From the NCBI GenBank assembly GCA_018222585.1, contig JAAFAB010000006.1, forward strand, positions 62,001 to 126,000: a DNA stretch of 64,000 nt, given 5' to 3'. The stretch's first letter is position 1. Each line of letters opens with the position of its first letter. Below are positions 55,387 through 63,780 of the stretch, in pieces. Made by a program: the position numbers and the translations under genes. The notes below the pieces were generated by a model that ran no database searches, was not told where the DNA came from, and saw only the letters and a program-made list of their open reading frames with translations. This DNA comes from Paracoccaceae bacterium (GTDB lineage: Bacteria; Pseudomonadota; Alphaproteobacteria; Rhodobacterales; Rhodobacteraceae).

Positions 55387-56160
55387 ATGTCCGACCGTCC
55401 CGGGATCGCCACCCTGCCCATGTATCTCGGTCCGCTGACCCGGGGCCCGCTGCAGCAACTCTGGAGCGAGGTCCGCGCCGAGCTCGGCCAGGGCCCCGAG
55501 GCCCTGACCCAGGAGGCGCCCGACCTCTTCGATCTCTGGGAAAGCCCCGACCTGTTGCTGGGGCAGACCTGCGGCCTGCCCTTCCGCAGCCGCCTCAAGG
55601 GGCGCGTCACCTATGTCGGCACCACCGATCCGGCCCTGCCCGACACGCCGCCCGGTCACTACCGTTCGGTCATCGTGGTGCGCGCCGAGGACCCGGCCCG
55701 CGACCTGGAAGAACTGGCGCACCGCCCCGCCGCCGCCAATGAACCCGTCAGTCAGTCCGGCTGGGCCGCGCTGGCCGATCACTTCGCCGCCGCCGGGGTG
55801 CCCCTTGGCCCCGTGCACTTCACCGGCGCGCATCGCGCCTCCGCCGCCGCCGTCGCCTCGGGCAGTGCCGATCTGGCCGCGCTCGACATGGTGACCTGGT
55901 CGCTGATGTGCGCCGAAGGCGATGCCACCGCCGCCCGCCTGCGCGTGCTCGACCGCACCCGGCCCACGCCCGCGCATCCGATCATCACCGCGCAGGGCAG
56001 TGATCCCGCGCCGCTGGCCCGCGCCCTCTCTGCCGCCCTGCCCCGTATCGCACCCGACCTGCGCCGTGCCTTTGGCATCACCCGCCTGCTTCCCCTGACG
56101 GAAGCCGAATATTTCGCCGTTCCCCTGCCCCCGGTGCCCGCCAACCACGCCCTGTCGTGA
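55387..56160 (+). CDS. PhnD-like (phosphate/phosphonate-binding superfamily) protein without signal peptide
   Basis: A 257-residue protein resembling the PhnD/transferrin-fold substrate-binding proteins: an initial strand ATLPMYLG, the ESPDLLLGQTCGLPF hinge, SVIVVRAED and a second lobe ending ITRLLPLTEAEYFAVPLPP. Normally these are exported, but here the N terminus (MSDRPGIATLP) has no signal sequence, so it would be cytoplasmic. Directly follows the TerB gene with a one-base gap, which suggests a common process. Ligand unknown. Confidence 0.75.
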   Translation: MSDRPGIATLPMYLGPLTRGPLQQLWSEVRAELGQGPEALTQEAPDLFDLWESPDLLLGQTCGLPFRSRLKGRVTYVGTTDPALPDTPPGHYRSVIVVRAEDPARDLEELAHRPAAANEPVSQSGWAALADHFAAAGVPLGPVHFTGAHRASAAAVASGSADLAALDMVTWSLMCAEGDATAARLRVLDRTRPTPAHPIITAQGSDPAPLARALSAALPRIAPDLRRAFGITRLLPLTEAEYFAVPLPPVPANHALS

Positions 56161-56245
56161 AGTCACCCATCACATGTGTTGATTTCCCGGTCAAATTCGG
56201 GTCCTAATCCCGGTCAATCCAAGGCAAAGGCGCTCAGGGGGACAC

Positions 56246-57040
56246 GTGAGCCAGAACCCGCCGGTCATCGAAATCCGCGATCTTCACAAAGCCTATGGCG
56301 CGCTGGAAGTGCTCAAGGGCGTGTCACTGACGGCCCACCGGGGGGATGTGATCTCGCTCATCGGGTCGTCGGGCTCGGGCAAGTCCACGCTGCTGCGCTG
56401 CGCCAATCTGCTGGAAGACAGCCAGCAGGGCGACGTGCTGTTCAAGGGCGAATCCGTGCGCTGGAAGGGCGAAGGCCATCACCGCCGCCCCGCCGACGCC
56501 CGGCAGGTGCTGCGCATCCGCACCAACCTGTCGATGGTCTTCCAGCAGTTCAACCTCTGGTCCCACATGACGATCCTGCAGAACGTCATGGAAGCGCCAC
56601 TGACCGTCATGGGCCGTGACCGGGCCGAGGTCGAACCCAAGGCCCGCGCCTATCTCGACAAGGTCGGCATCGGCGACAAGGCCGACGCCTGGCCGGCCCA
56701 GCTTTCCGGCGGCCAGCAGCAGCGCGCCGCCATCGCCCGCGCCCTCTGCATGGAACCCGAGGCGCTGCTGTTCGACGAGCCGACCTCGGCGCTGGACCCC
56801 GAGCTTGAACAGGAAGTCGTCAAGGTGATCAAGGACCTGGCCGCCGAGGGGCGGACCATGCTGCTGGTCACCCACGACATGCGCCTGGCCGCCGATGTCT
56901 CGGACCAGGTGGTCTTCCTGCACCAGGGCAGCCTGATCGAACAAGGCCCGCCGGCACAGCTCTTCGGGGCGCCCCGGACCGAGCGCCTGCGCCAGTTTCT
57001 CAGCGCCACCACCAGCGATCTCGCGACCTCCGGCGCCTGA
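56246..57040 (+). CDS. ABC transporter ATP-binding protein, polar amino acid type (HisP/GlnQ-like)
   Basis: A 264-residue ATPase. Walker A GSSGSGKST (about 40-48), signature LSGGQQQR, Walker B LLFDEPTSALDPE and switch His LVTHDMRLA are complete. The sequence VFQQFNLWSHMTILQNVMEAP is typical of polar amino-acid importers (HisP). It starts with GTG (56246), with CAGGGGGAC before it. First gene of an importer with binding protein and two permeases downstream. Confidence 0.94.
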   Translation: MSQNPPVIEIRDLHKAYGALEVLKGVSLTAHRGDVISLIGSSGSGKSTLLRCANLLEDSQQGDVLFKGESVRWKGEGHHRRPADARQVLRIRTNLSMVFQQFNLWSHMTILQNVMEAPLTVMGRDRAEVEPKARAYLDKVGIGDKADAWPAQLSGGQQQRAAIARALCMEPEALLFDEPTSALDPELEQEVVKVIKDLAAEGRTMLLVTHDMRLAADVSDQVVFLHQGSLIEQGPPAQLFGAPRTERLRQFLSATTSDLATSGA

Positions 57041-57118
57041 CCCTTTCCGAGCCCGGGCGCAACCGGGCCGGCTCACCGAGGCGGCAGCCCCGCCCGCAAC
57101 ACCACCGGGAGAGACCCA

Positions 57119-57838
57119 ATGAACAAGTTCATCCTCAGCACCGCCCTTCTGGCGCTCACCGCCGGGGGTGCCCTGGCCCAGGACGTCGTCCGCATGGGCA
57201 CCGAAGGCGCCTACCCTCCGTACAACTTCATCGACGACAACGGCGAAGTGGCCGGCTTCGAGCGCGATCTGGGTGACGAGATCTGCGCCCGCGCCGAACT
57301 GACCTGCGAATGGGTGACGAACGACTGGGATTCGATCATTCCGAACCTCGTGTCGGGCAACTACGACACCATCATCGCCGGCATGTCGATCACCGACGAG
57401 CGCGATGAGGTCATCGACTTCACCCAGGATTACTACCCGCCGACCGCCTCCATCTACCTCGCCATGGACGAGGGCGTGGACCTTACCGGCGGCGTCGTCG
57501 CGGCCCAGGCCAACACCATCCAGGCCGGCTACGTCGCCGAGACCGGCGCCACCCTGCTGGAATTCGCCACCGGCGAGGAAACCATCGCGGCAGTCAAGAA
57601 CGGCGAGGCCGACGCGGTCTTCGCCGACATGGACTTCCTGCTGCCCTTCACCGAGGACGGTGAACTGATGGCGGTCGGCGAGGAAGTGCCCCTCGGCGGC
57701 GGCATCGGCATGGGCCTGCGCGAAAGCGACTCCGAGCTGAAGGACAAGTTCGACGCCGCCATCACCTCGATGAAGGAAGACGGCTCGCTGAACGCCCTGC
57801 TGGACGAGTACTTCGGCGAAGGCACCGGCACCTACTAA
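57119..57838 (+). CDS. ABC transporter substrate-binding protein, Lys/Arg/His/ornithine type (family 3)
   Basis: A 239-residue exported binding protein with signal peptide (1-20, ALA-QD). Family 3 signature GAYPPYNFIDDNGEVAGFERDLGDEIC is cut by the pocket residues typical for cationic amino acids or polyamine-like ligands; SIIPNLVSGNYDTIIAGMSIT follows. Ligand class inferred as basic amino acid, octopine or nopaline type. It is 78 bp after the ATPase gene, and a strong hairpin lies after it. Confidence 0.9.
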   Translation: MNKFILSTALLALTAGGALAQDVVRMGTEGAYPPYNFIDDNGEVAGFERDLGDEICARAELTCEWVTNDWDSIIPNLVSGNYDTIIAGMSITDERDEVIDFTQDYYPPTASIYLAMDEGVDLTGGVVAAQANTIQAGYVAETGATLLEFATGEETIAAVKNGEADAVFADMDFLLPFTEDGELMAVGEEVPLGGGIGMGLRESDSELKDKFDAAITSMKEDGSLNALLDEYFGEGTGTY

Positions 57839-57877
57839 CCGGCACCTGCCAAGTCGCCCGGGGCCCCATGGCCCCGT

Positions 57878-57899
57878 CGCCGGGGGCTTGCCCCCGGCG
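57878..57899 (+). terminator. Strong stem-loop after the binding-protein gene
   Basis: CGCCGGGGGC-tt-GCCCCCGGCG is a perfect 10-bp stem with a 2-base loop, 40 bp after the binding-protein stop and about 100 bp before permease 1. Such hairpins commonly protect the binding-protein mRNA or cause partial termination, giving an excess of binding protein over permease. Confidence 0.7.
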
Positions 57900-57997
57900 C
57901 CCGGGAGACAGGCAGGGGGACGGGGCCTGCCCTGCCCCCCTGCCCGCCCCCAACCGAGCGGCGACCACCACCGCCAAAGCCCCCCAGGAGGAGCGCC

Positions 57998-58885
57998 TTG
58001 TTCGACTTCTGCGCCGATCCCGACCTCCTGGAAGGAGGCCGCTGGCTGGCCTGCTACATGAGCACGCCGAAACACATGATGTTCTACCAGAGCTTCGGCC
58101 TGGTCATCCTGCTGATGCTGATCACCGCCCCGATCGCCCTCGGCGCGGGCTTTCTCGGCGCATTGGCCAGCCGCTCGCACCTGGCGCCGCTGCGCTGGCT
58201 CGGCAAGGGCTATACCTCGATCGTGCGCGGCGTGCCCGACATCGCCTTCTTCCTCTTCGTGCCGCTGGCCCTCGACCAGGGCCTCGAATACCTGCGCCAC
58301 AAGGTGAAATGCCCCGACTGGGACGCGCCGATCCGCCAGGGCAGCGACTTCGTCGTCTGCGCCGAGGCCAAGCTGCCGCTCTCCTCGACGCCGCAGGCCT
58401 GGCATGAACTCTACGGCGTGGCGCTGGCCATCGTCGCCTTCGCCTTCGTCTTCGGCGCCTTCGCGGCCTTCGTGCTGTCGGGCGCGATGAACGCCGTGCC
58501 CCGCGCCCAGCTCGAGACCGCCGAGGCCTACGGCATGTCCCGCGCCCAGGTCACCCGCCGCATCCTGGTGCCGCAGATGTGGATCTACGCCCTGCCCGGC
58601 CTGTCGAACCTCTGGATGATCCTGATAAAGGCCACCCCGCTGCTGTTCCTGCTCGGCGTCGAGGACGTGGTCTACTGGGCCCGCGAACTGGGCGGCTCCA
58701 AGACCTCGGCCTATTCCTATCCGCACCCCGACTGGCGCCTGTGGTACTTCCTCGCGCTGCTGGTCTTCTACCTCGGCGTGACCCGCCTGTCCGAAATCGC
58801 CTTCGGCCGCCTGACCCGCCGCCTGTCGCGCGGCCAGGCCACGGCGCAGGGCATGAAGGAGGTCCACAAGGGAGCGCCCGCATGA
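57998..58885 (+). CDS. ABC transporter permease, HisM/HisQ-like (1)
   Basis: A 295-residue permease with five or six helices. The EAA loop is AQLETAEAYGMSRAQVTRRI (about 168-187). A TTG start at 57998 follows AGGAGGAG at good spacing; no ATG fits as well. A periplasmic segment (KCPDWDAP..FVVCAEAK, about 107-127) contains two Cys. It would import the amino acid delivered by the binding protein. Confidence 0.9.
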   Translation: MFDFCADPDLLEGGRWLACYMSTPKHMMFYQSFGLVILLMLITAPIALGAGFLGALASRSHLAPLRWLGKGYTSIVRGVPDIAFFLFVPLALDQGLEYLRHKVKCPDWDAPIRQGSDFVVCAEAKLPLSSTPQAWHELYGVALAIVAFAFVFGAFAAFVLSGAMNAVPRAQLETAEAYGMSRAQVTRRILVPQMWIYALPGLSNLWMILIKATPLLFLLGVEDVVYWARELGGSKTSAYSYPHPDWRLWYFLALLVFYLGVTRLSEIAFGRLTRRLSRGQATAQGMKEVHKGAPA

Positions 58886-59724
58886 TGAGCTGCATCGACA
58901 CGATCCAGGCCTACGGGCTGCGTTCCATCGGCCTGGGAGAGCGGCTGCTGCCACGCGCCGACTTCACCCTCTGCGACCAGTTCGTGCTGATTGGCTCGGG
59001 GATGATCTGGAACCTCTACTTCGGCCTCGGCGCCCTGCTGCTGGGATTCTGGGCCTCCATCGCCGTGGCGCTGGCGCGCAATTCCGAGCACTGGATCCTG
59101 CGCAAGCCCGCCGAGTGGTTCGTCTTCATTTTCCGTGGCTCGCCGCTGTTCATCCAGTTCTTCTTCTTCTACGCCCTGTTCACCCAGCTGCCCCGCGACG
59201 GGGTGCCGATCAACCTCGGCGTGGTGCAGTTCACCGCCGAAACCTCCTGGCTGACCCGGGCCTGGGGCGGCGCGCTGATCACCCTGTTCCTGAACACCAC
59301 CGCCTATGCGGGCGAGATCTTCCTCGGCGGGCTGCGCTCGGTCCCGAAGGGAGACCTGGAGGCCGCCGATGCCTACGGCTTCTCGGGCTGGAAGAAGTTC
59401 CGCCGCATCACCTTCCCGACCATGCTGCGCCTGGCCTGGCCGGCCTACACGAACGAAGCGATCTTCCTCTTCCACGCCACGACGCTGGTCTACTTCAGCT
59501 CGTTCCCGGCACGCCAGCAGCAGGGCGATGCGCTCTACTACGCCGATTACTTCGCCTCGAAGACCTTCAACCCCTTCATCCCCTACCCGATCCTGGCGAT
59601 GTACTTCATCCTGCTGACCCTGGCGGTGGTGGCGATCTACGGAGCGATCTACCGCCGCCTGAACCGGCACCTGCCGTCGAACCAGAAACGCCGGATCCGC
59701 TTCCGCCCGCAGCTGGTGCGCTGA
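58882..59724 (+). CDS. ABC transporter permease, HisM/HisQ-like (2)
   Basis: A 280-residue permease; start ATG overlaps the previous stop by 4 bp. The EAA loop reads GDLEAADAYGFSGWKKFRRI (about 155-174). The long first loop includes LPRADFTLCDQF. Completes a four-gene importer with the ATPase and binding protein upstream. Confidence 0.92.
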   Translation: MMSCIDTIQAYGLRSIGLGERLLPRADFTLCDQFVLIGSGMIWNLYFGLGALLLGFWASIAVALARNSEHWILRKPAEWFVFIFRGSPLFIQFFFFYALFTQLPRDGVPINLGVVQFTAETSWLTRAWGGALITLFLNTTAYAGEIFLGGLRSVPKGDLEAADAYGFSGWKKFRRITFPTMLRLAWPAYTNEAIFLFHATTLVYFSSFPARQQQGDALYYADYFASKTFNPFIPYPILAMYFILLTLAVVAIYGAIYRRLNRHLPSNQKRRIRFRPQLVR

Positions 59725-59867
59725 CGAGCACAGCCGCCAGCGGGCATGGTGCCGGCGGCGATCGAAGGACCGGGGACAGCGCCCGTGCGTGATGCCGGGG
59801 CCAGACGGCCGGGCAGATTCCGGGCGTCCCCCCGGGGCGGGTCGCCCACCCCACGCGGCTCCGCCAC

Positions 59868-59932
59868 GATTTGATCATTTTCCGGCTTCCTCTCCGGGGA
59901 GCGATAGGCCACAATATCCGTGATTTGATCAT
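59868..59932. promoter_or_regulatory. Two direct repeats of GATTTGATCAT upstream of the ligase cluster
   Basis: GATTTGATCAT occurs at 59868-59878 and again at 59922-59932, 54 bp apart (about five helical turns). Each contains the palindrome TGATCA. They lie 37-101 bp before the first glutamine synthetase-like start, as expected for paired operators; the regulator is not in the window. Confidence 0.6.
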
Positions 59933-59968
59933 ATTGCAGATGCGGCCCGGCGGCCGCGAGGGGTTTCG

Positions 59969-61285
59969 ATGAATTTCGAGCAGTACCGCACCTTCCGGGT
60001 GGCGGCGGCAGACCTGAATGGACAGATGCGCGGCAAGAGGGTGCCGCTGGCCTCCTACGACAAGCTGGGGCAAGAGGGCTCGCGGATGCCGCTCTCGGTG
60101 CTCAACGTCGATATCTGGGGCGCGGATATCGAGGACAGCCCGCTGGTCTTCGAGACCGGCGACGAGGACGGGGTGCTGAAACCGACCGAGCACGGGCCGG
60201 TGCCGATGCCCTGGCTCGACAGCCCTTCGGCGCTGGTGCCGATGTGGATGTTCCACGATGACGGCACCCCCTTCGCCGGCGATCCGCGCCACGCCCTGCG
60301 CGCCGTGCTGGACCGCTACGCCGCGCGCGGCTGGACGGTGCAGGCCGCCGTGGAGATGGAGTTCTACCTGGTCGATGACACCGGCCATCAGCTCTCGGCG
60401 CCGCAGAACCCGATCTCGGGGCGGCCCGTCTTCGGCAATGCCATCCTGTCGATCCGCCAGCTGGACGCCTTCGACAGCTTCCTGACCGATCTCTACGACG
60501 CCTGCGAAGCGATGGACATCCCCGCCGACAGCGCCTCGTCCGAGGCCGGGCTGGGCCAGTTCGAAATCAACCTGGCGCATCGCGACGCCATGGCGGCCGC
60601 CGACGATGCCTGGCTGTTCAAGGCCCTGGTGCGCGGCATGGCACGGCGTCACGACATGGCCGCCACCTTCATGGCCAAGCCCTTCCCCAACGATGCCGGC
60701 AACGGGATGCACGTCCATTTCTCGGTGCTGGACGAGAACGGCGACAACATCTTCGACAACGGCGGCCCCGAGGGCACGCCGCTGCTGAAGAACGCCGTTG
60801 CCGGCTGCCTCGCGGGCCTCGCGCCCGGCACCCTGGTCTGGGCCCCCCATGGCAACAGCTACGAGCGGTTCACCCCCGGCGCCCATGCCCCCACCGGAGC
60901 CTGCTGGGCCTACGAGAACCGCACCGCCGCCATCCGCATCCCCTCGGGGCCCGCCAAGGCGCGGCGGATCGAACATCGCGTGGCCTGCGGCGACATCAAC
61001 CCCTACCTGGTGCTGACCACCATCCTCGGCTCGGCGCTGGTCGGCATCGAGGACGGGATGCAGCCCCCGGCGCCGATCACCGGCAACGCCTACGACCTGG
61101 ATCTGCCCGGCGTCATGCCCGACTGGTCCAGCGCGCTGGACCGCTTCGAGAGCGACCCGCTGATTGCCCGCATCTTCCCCCCGGACCTGATCCGCAATTA
61201 CGCGATGACCAAGCGGCAGGAAATCCGCCGTCTGGCCGAACTGCCCGAAGAGGAACACTGGAAAGTCTACCTGGAGACGGTCTGA
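59969..61285 (+). CDS. Glutamine synthetase family protein (gamma-glutamyl ligase-like, 1)
   Basis: A 438-residue ATP-dependent ligase of the glutamine synthetase fold, PuuA/GlnT-like branch. Metal and ATP residues: VEMEFYL (about 129-135), EAGLGQFEINLAH (about 191-203), NGMHVHFSVL (about 246-255) and the C-terminal AYENRTAAIRIP..RRIEHRVA. No adenylylation-site NLYxLP motif, so it is probably not the regulated GlnA. Likely joins glutamate to an amine. GAGGGG precedes the ATG. Confidence 0.88.
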   Translation: MNFEQYRTFRVAAADLNGQMRGKRVPLASYDKLGQEGSRMPLSVLNVDIWGADIEDSPLVFETGDEDGVLKPTEHGPVPMPWLDSPSALVPMWMFHDDGTPFAGDPRHALRAVLDRYAARGWTVQAAVEMEFYLVDDTGHQLSAPQNPISGRPVFGNAILSIRQLDAFDSFLTDLYDACEAMDIPADSASSEAGLGQFEINLAHRDAMAAADDAWLFKALVRGMARRHDMAATFMAKPFPNDAGNGMHVHFSVLDENGDNIFDNGGPEGTPLLKNAVAGCLAGLAPGTLVWAPHGNSYERFTPGAHAPTGACWAYENRTAAIRIPSGPAKARRIEHRVACGDINPYLVLTTILGSALVGIEDGMQPPAPITGNAYDLDLPGVMPDWSSALDRFESDPLIARIFPPDLIRNYAMTKRQEIRRLAELPEEEHWKVYLETV

Positions 61286-61449
61286 CCGCGGCGCGCGGCG
61301 GGTACGACTCCCAAAGCTCGGACCCGGCCCTTCAGCGTGCCGGGACCATCCCGCAGGAGGCATCGCACCCGCCGGGCGCAATATCTGCGCGCGGCTCTTG
61401 CCGCCCCGCAACGGCTCCTCTACCTTCGCGGTGCAACAGACGGTGTTTC

Positions 61450-62130
61450 ATGAAAATCGGCATACTCCAGACCGGACATGCACCCGAGAAAATGCTCGAT
61501 ACCATGGGGGATTACCCCGGCTTCTTCGAGCGGCTTCTCGCGGGCAACGACTTTGACTTCGAGACCTACGCGGTGGTCGACGGAACCTTCCCGTCCGGCC
61601 CGAGGGCCTGCGACGGCTGGATCATCACCGGCTCCAGACATGGCGCCTACGAGGATCACCCCTGGATTCCCCCGCTCGAGGACCTGATCCGCGAGATCTA
61701 CGCCGAGGGCGTGCCCCTCGTCGGGGTCTGCTTCGGGCATCAGATCATCGCCCAGGCCCTCGGTGGCCAGGTCGAGAAATTCTCCGGCGGCTGGTCCGTC
61801 GGCGCCACCCGCTACACCGGCGAGGCCGGCAGCAAGACCCTAAATGCCTGGCACCAGGACCAGGTCACCCTGCTGCCGCCGGGCGCGCGCGTGCTCGCCT
61901 CCTCGCCCTTCTGCCAGTATGCCGCCCTGGCCTATGGCGATCATGTCTACACCATCCAGCCGCACCCCGAGTACGACGCCCAGGCCATCGGGATCCTGCT
62001 GGAAACCCGCGCCCCCGGCGTCGTGCCCTCCTACATGATCGAGGAGGCGACCCAGCGGCTCGACACCCCCACCACCGAGGCCGACGAGGCGGCACGTATC
62101 GCCGCGGTGCTGAAAGGAACCCCCGCATGA
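61450..62130 (+). CDS. Class I glutamine amidotransferase (GATase1)
   Basis: A 226-residue cytoplasmic hydrolase. The nucleophile elbow is GVCFGHQIIAQALGG (about 92-106), and the His-Glu partners are in QPHPEY (about 170-175). It is a free-standing class I domain, of the type often paired with glutamine synthetase-like ligases (compare SpuA/PuuD in polyamine use, though those belong to a related but separate hydrolase family). It likely hydrolyses a gamma-glutamyl bond. It overlaps the next gene by 4 bp (ATGA). Confidence 0.87.
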   Translation: MKIGILQTGHAPEKMLDTMGDYPGFFERLLAGNDFDFETYAVVDGTFPSGPRACDGWIITGSRHGAYEDHPWIPPLEDLIREIYAEGVPLVGVCFGHQIIAQALGGQVEKFSGGWSVGATRYTGEAGSKTLNAWHQDQVTLLPPGARVLASSPFCQYAALAYGDHVYTIQPHPEYDAQAIGILLETRAPGVVPSYMIEEATQRLDTPTTEADEAARIAAVLKGTPA

Positions 62131-63500
62131 GCTCCGACACCGCCGGCGACTGGACCGACCATATCCCCGAGGCCGCCCGGGCCTACCTGGAAAACCGCCG
62201 CCTCGACGAGGTGGAATGCATCATCTCGGACGTGCCCGGCATCGCGCGTGGCAAGGCCGTGCCCGCCTCGAAGTTCGCCCGCCAGAAGAACTTCCACCTG
62301 CCGAACTCCATCTTCTTCCAGACCATCACCGGCGACTGGTCCGATGCCGCCGGCGACGAAGGCTTCATCGAGCCCGACATGATCCTGGAGCCCGATCTGT
62401 CGACCGCCACCGCCGCCCCCTGGACCGGCGACTGGACGTTGCAGGTGATCCACGACGCCTTCGACCGCAAGGGCCGCCCGATCCCCTTTTCGCCGCGCAA
62501 CGTGCTGAAACGGGTCTGCAAGCTCTATGAGGAGCAGGGCTGGAAGCCGGTCGTCGCCCCCGAGATGGAATTCTACCTCGTCGCCCGCAACGTCGACCCG
62601 GCCAAGCCGATCTCGCCGATGATGGGCCGCTCGGGCCGCCCCGCCGCCGCCCGCCAGGCCTATTCGATGACCGCCGTCGACGAATTCGGCCCCGTCATCG
62701 ACGATATCTACGACTTTGCCGAGGCCCAGGGCTTCGAGATCGACGGCATCACCCAGGAAGGCGGCGCCGGACAGCTGGAAATCAACCTGCGCCACGGCAG
62801 CCCGGTGAAGCTGGCGGACGAGGTCTTCTACTTCAAGCGCCTGATCCGCGAGGCCGCCCTGCGCCACGACTGCTTCGCCACCTTCATGGCCAAGCCGATC
62901 AGCGACGAACCCGGCTCGGCGATGCATATCCACCACTCGGTGCTGGACATCGAGACCGGCAAGAACATCTTCACCGGGCCCCAGGGCGGCGAGACGGATG
63001 CCTTCTACTATTTCATCGGCGGCCTGCAGAAGCACCTGCCGGAGTGCATCCCGCTGCTCGCCCCCTACGTGAACTCCTACCGCCGCTACGTGAAGGACCA
63101 CGCCGCGCCGATCAACCTTGAATGGGGCCGCGACAACCGCACCACGGGCATCCGCGTGCCGATCTCCTCGCCCGAAGCGCGCCGGGTCGAGAACCGCGTC
63201 GCAGGCATGGACTGCAACCCCTACCTCGGCATCGCCGCCTCCCTCGCCGCCGGCTACCTCGGCCTGATGAACGAGGAACGGGCCGAGAAGCAGTTCCGCG
63301 GCGATGCCTACGAGGGCGAAGGTGACTTCCCCCGTACCCTGGGCGAGGCGCTGGACACGATGGACGAGGCCAGCGCCCTGGCCGAGGTCCTCGGCCCCGA
63401 GTTCCTGCGCGTCTATTCCATCGTGAAGCGGACGGAGTACGAGGAATTCCTGAACGTCATCTCGCCCTGGGAACGCGAGCACCTGCTCCTGAACGTGTGA
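62127..63500 (+). CDS. Glutamine synthetase family protein (gamma-glutamyl ligase-like, 2)
   Basis: A 457-residue paralogue of the ligase at 59969. Landmarks: APEMEFYLVARN (about 146-157), GGAGQLEINLRHG (about 212-224), GSAMHIHHSVLD (about 266-277) and RDNRTTGIRVP..RVENRVAG. It keeps the ATP and metal residues but differs around the amine pocket (HIHHS against HVHFS), so the two ligases likely use different amines. Translation is coupled to the amidotransferase. Confidence 0.88.
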   Translation: MSSDTAGDWTDHIPEAARAYLENRRLDEVECIISDVPGIARGKAVPASKFARQKNFHLPNSIFFQTITGDWSDAAGDEGFIEPDMILEPDLSTATAAPWTGDWTLQVIHDAFDRKGRPIPFSPRNVLKRVCKLYEEQGWKPVVAPEMEFYLVARNVDPAKPISPMMGRSGRPAAARQAYSMTAVDEFGPVIDDIYDFAEAQGFEIDGITQEGGAGQLEINLRHGSPVKLADEVFYFKRLIREAALRHDCFATFMAKPISDEPGSAMHIHHSVLDIETGKNIFTGPQGGETDAFYYFIGGLQKHLPECIPLLAPYVNSYRRYVKDHAAPINLEWGRDNRTTGIRVPISSPEARRVENRVAGMDCNPYLGIAASLAAGYLGLMNEERAEKQFRGDAYEGEGDFPRTLGEALDTMDEASALAEVLGPEFLRVYSIVKRTEYEEFLNVISPWEREHLLLNV

Positions 63501-63524
63501 TCCTGCATCCATCGGCGCTTGAAC

Positions 63525-63551
63525 GGGCCTCCGCCATACTGGCGGGGGCCC
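63525..63551 (+). terminator. Stem-loop after the second ligase gene
   Basis: GGGCCTCCGCC (63525-63535) pairs with GGCGGGGGCCC (63541-63551), one G-U pair, 5-base loop; followed by CTTGTCGTTT. Position 25 bp after the stop supports a Rho-independent terminator. Confidence 0.7.
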
Positions 63552-63580
63552 TTGTCGTTTCGGGCCTGCGGCCCGAGCCT

Positions 63581-63690
63581 CCTGCGACAGTATTTTCACC
63601 CATCGGATAGGGAAAGTGCCGCATACTTCCATCCGATGGCCGAAAATACTGCGGGGGAAGCCGCAGGCGGAGGGCAGAGCCCCCCACTCC
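63581..63690. repeat. GC-rich palindromic intergenic element, second copy
   Basis: AGTATTTT (63589-63596) and AAAATACT (63643-63650) bracket CATCGGAT (63601-63608) paired with ATCCGATG (63631-63638). GCGGGGG and a GGGCAGAGCCCCCC hairpin follow, as in the element at 46601-46783. The outer AGTATTT arm and the flanking GGGGGCTCTGCCCCC-like motif are shared; the inner arm differs. Confidence 0.7.
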
Positions 63691-63780
63691 GCCCGCCCCC
63701 CGGTTACATACTTTTCACTTTGCCCGCGCCGCCTCTTCCGTTAGATTTCCCGAAAGTGAGTTTCAGGAAAGCCGAAGACC

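Noticed and set aside
57839-57997. A small gene in the gap between binding protein and permease.
   Set aside because: Only hairpins and a Pro/Ala-rich frame are seen; the first credible start is the TTG of the permease.
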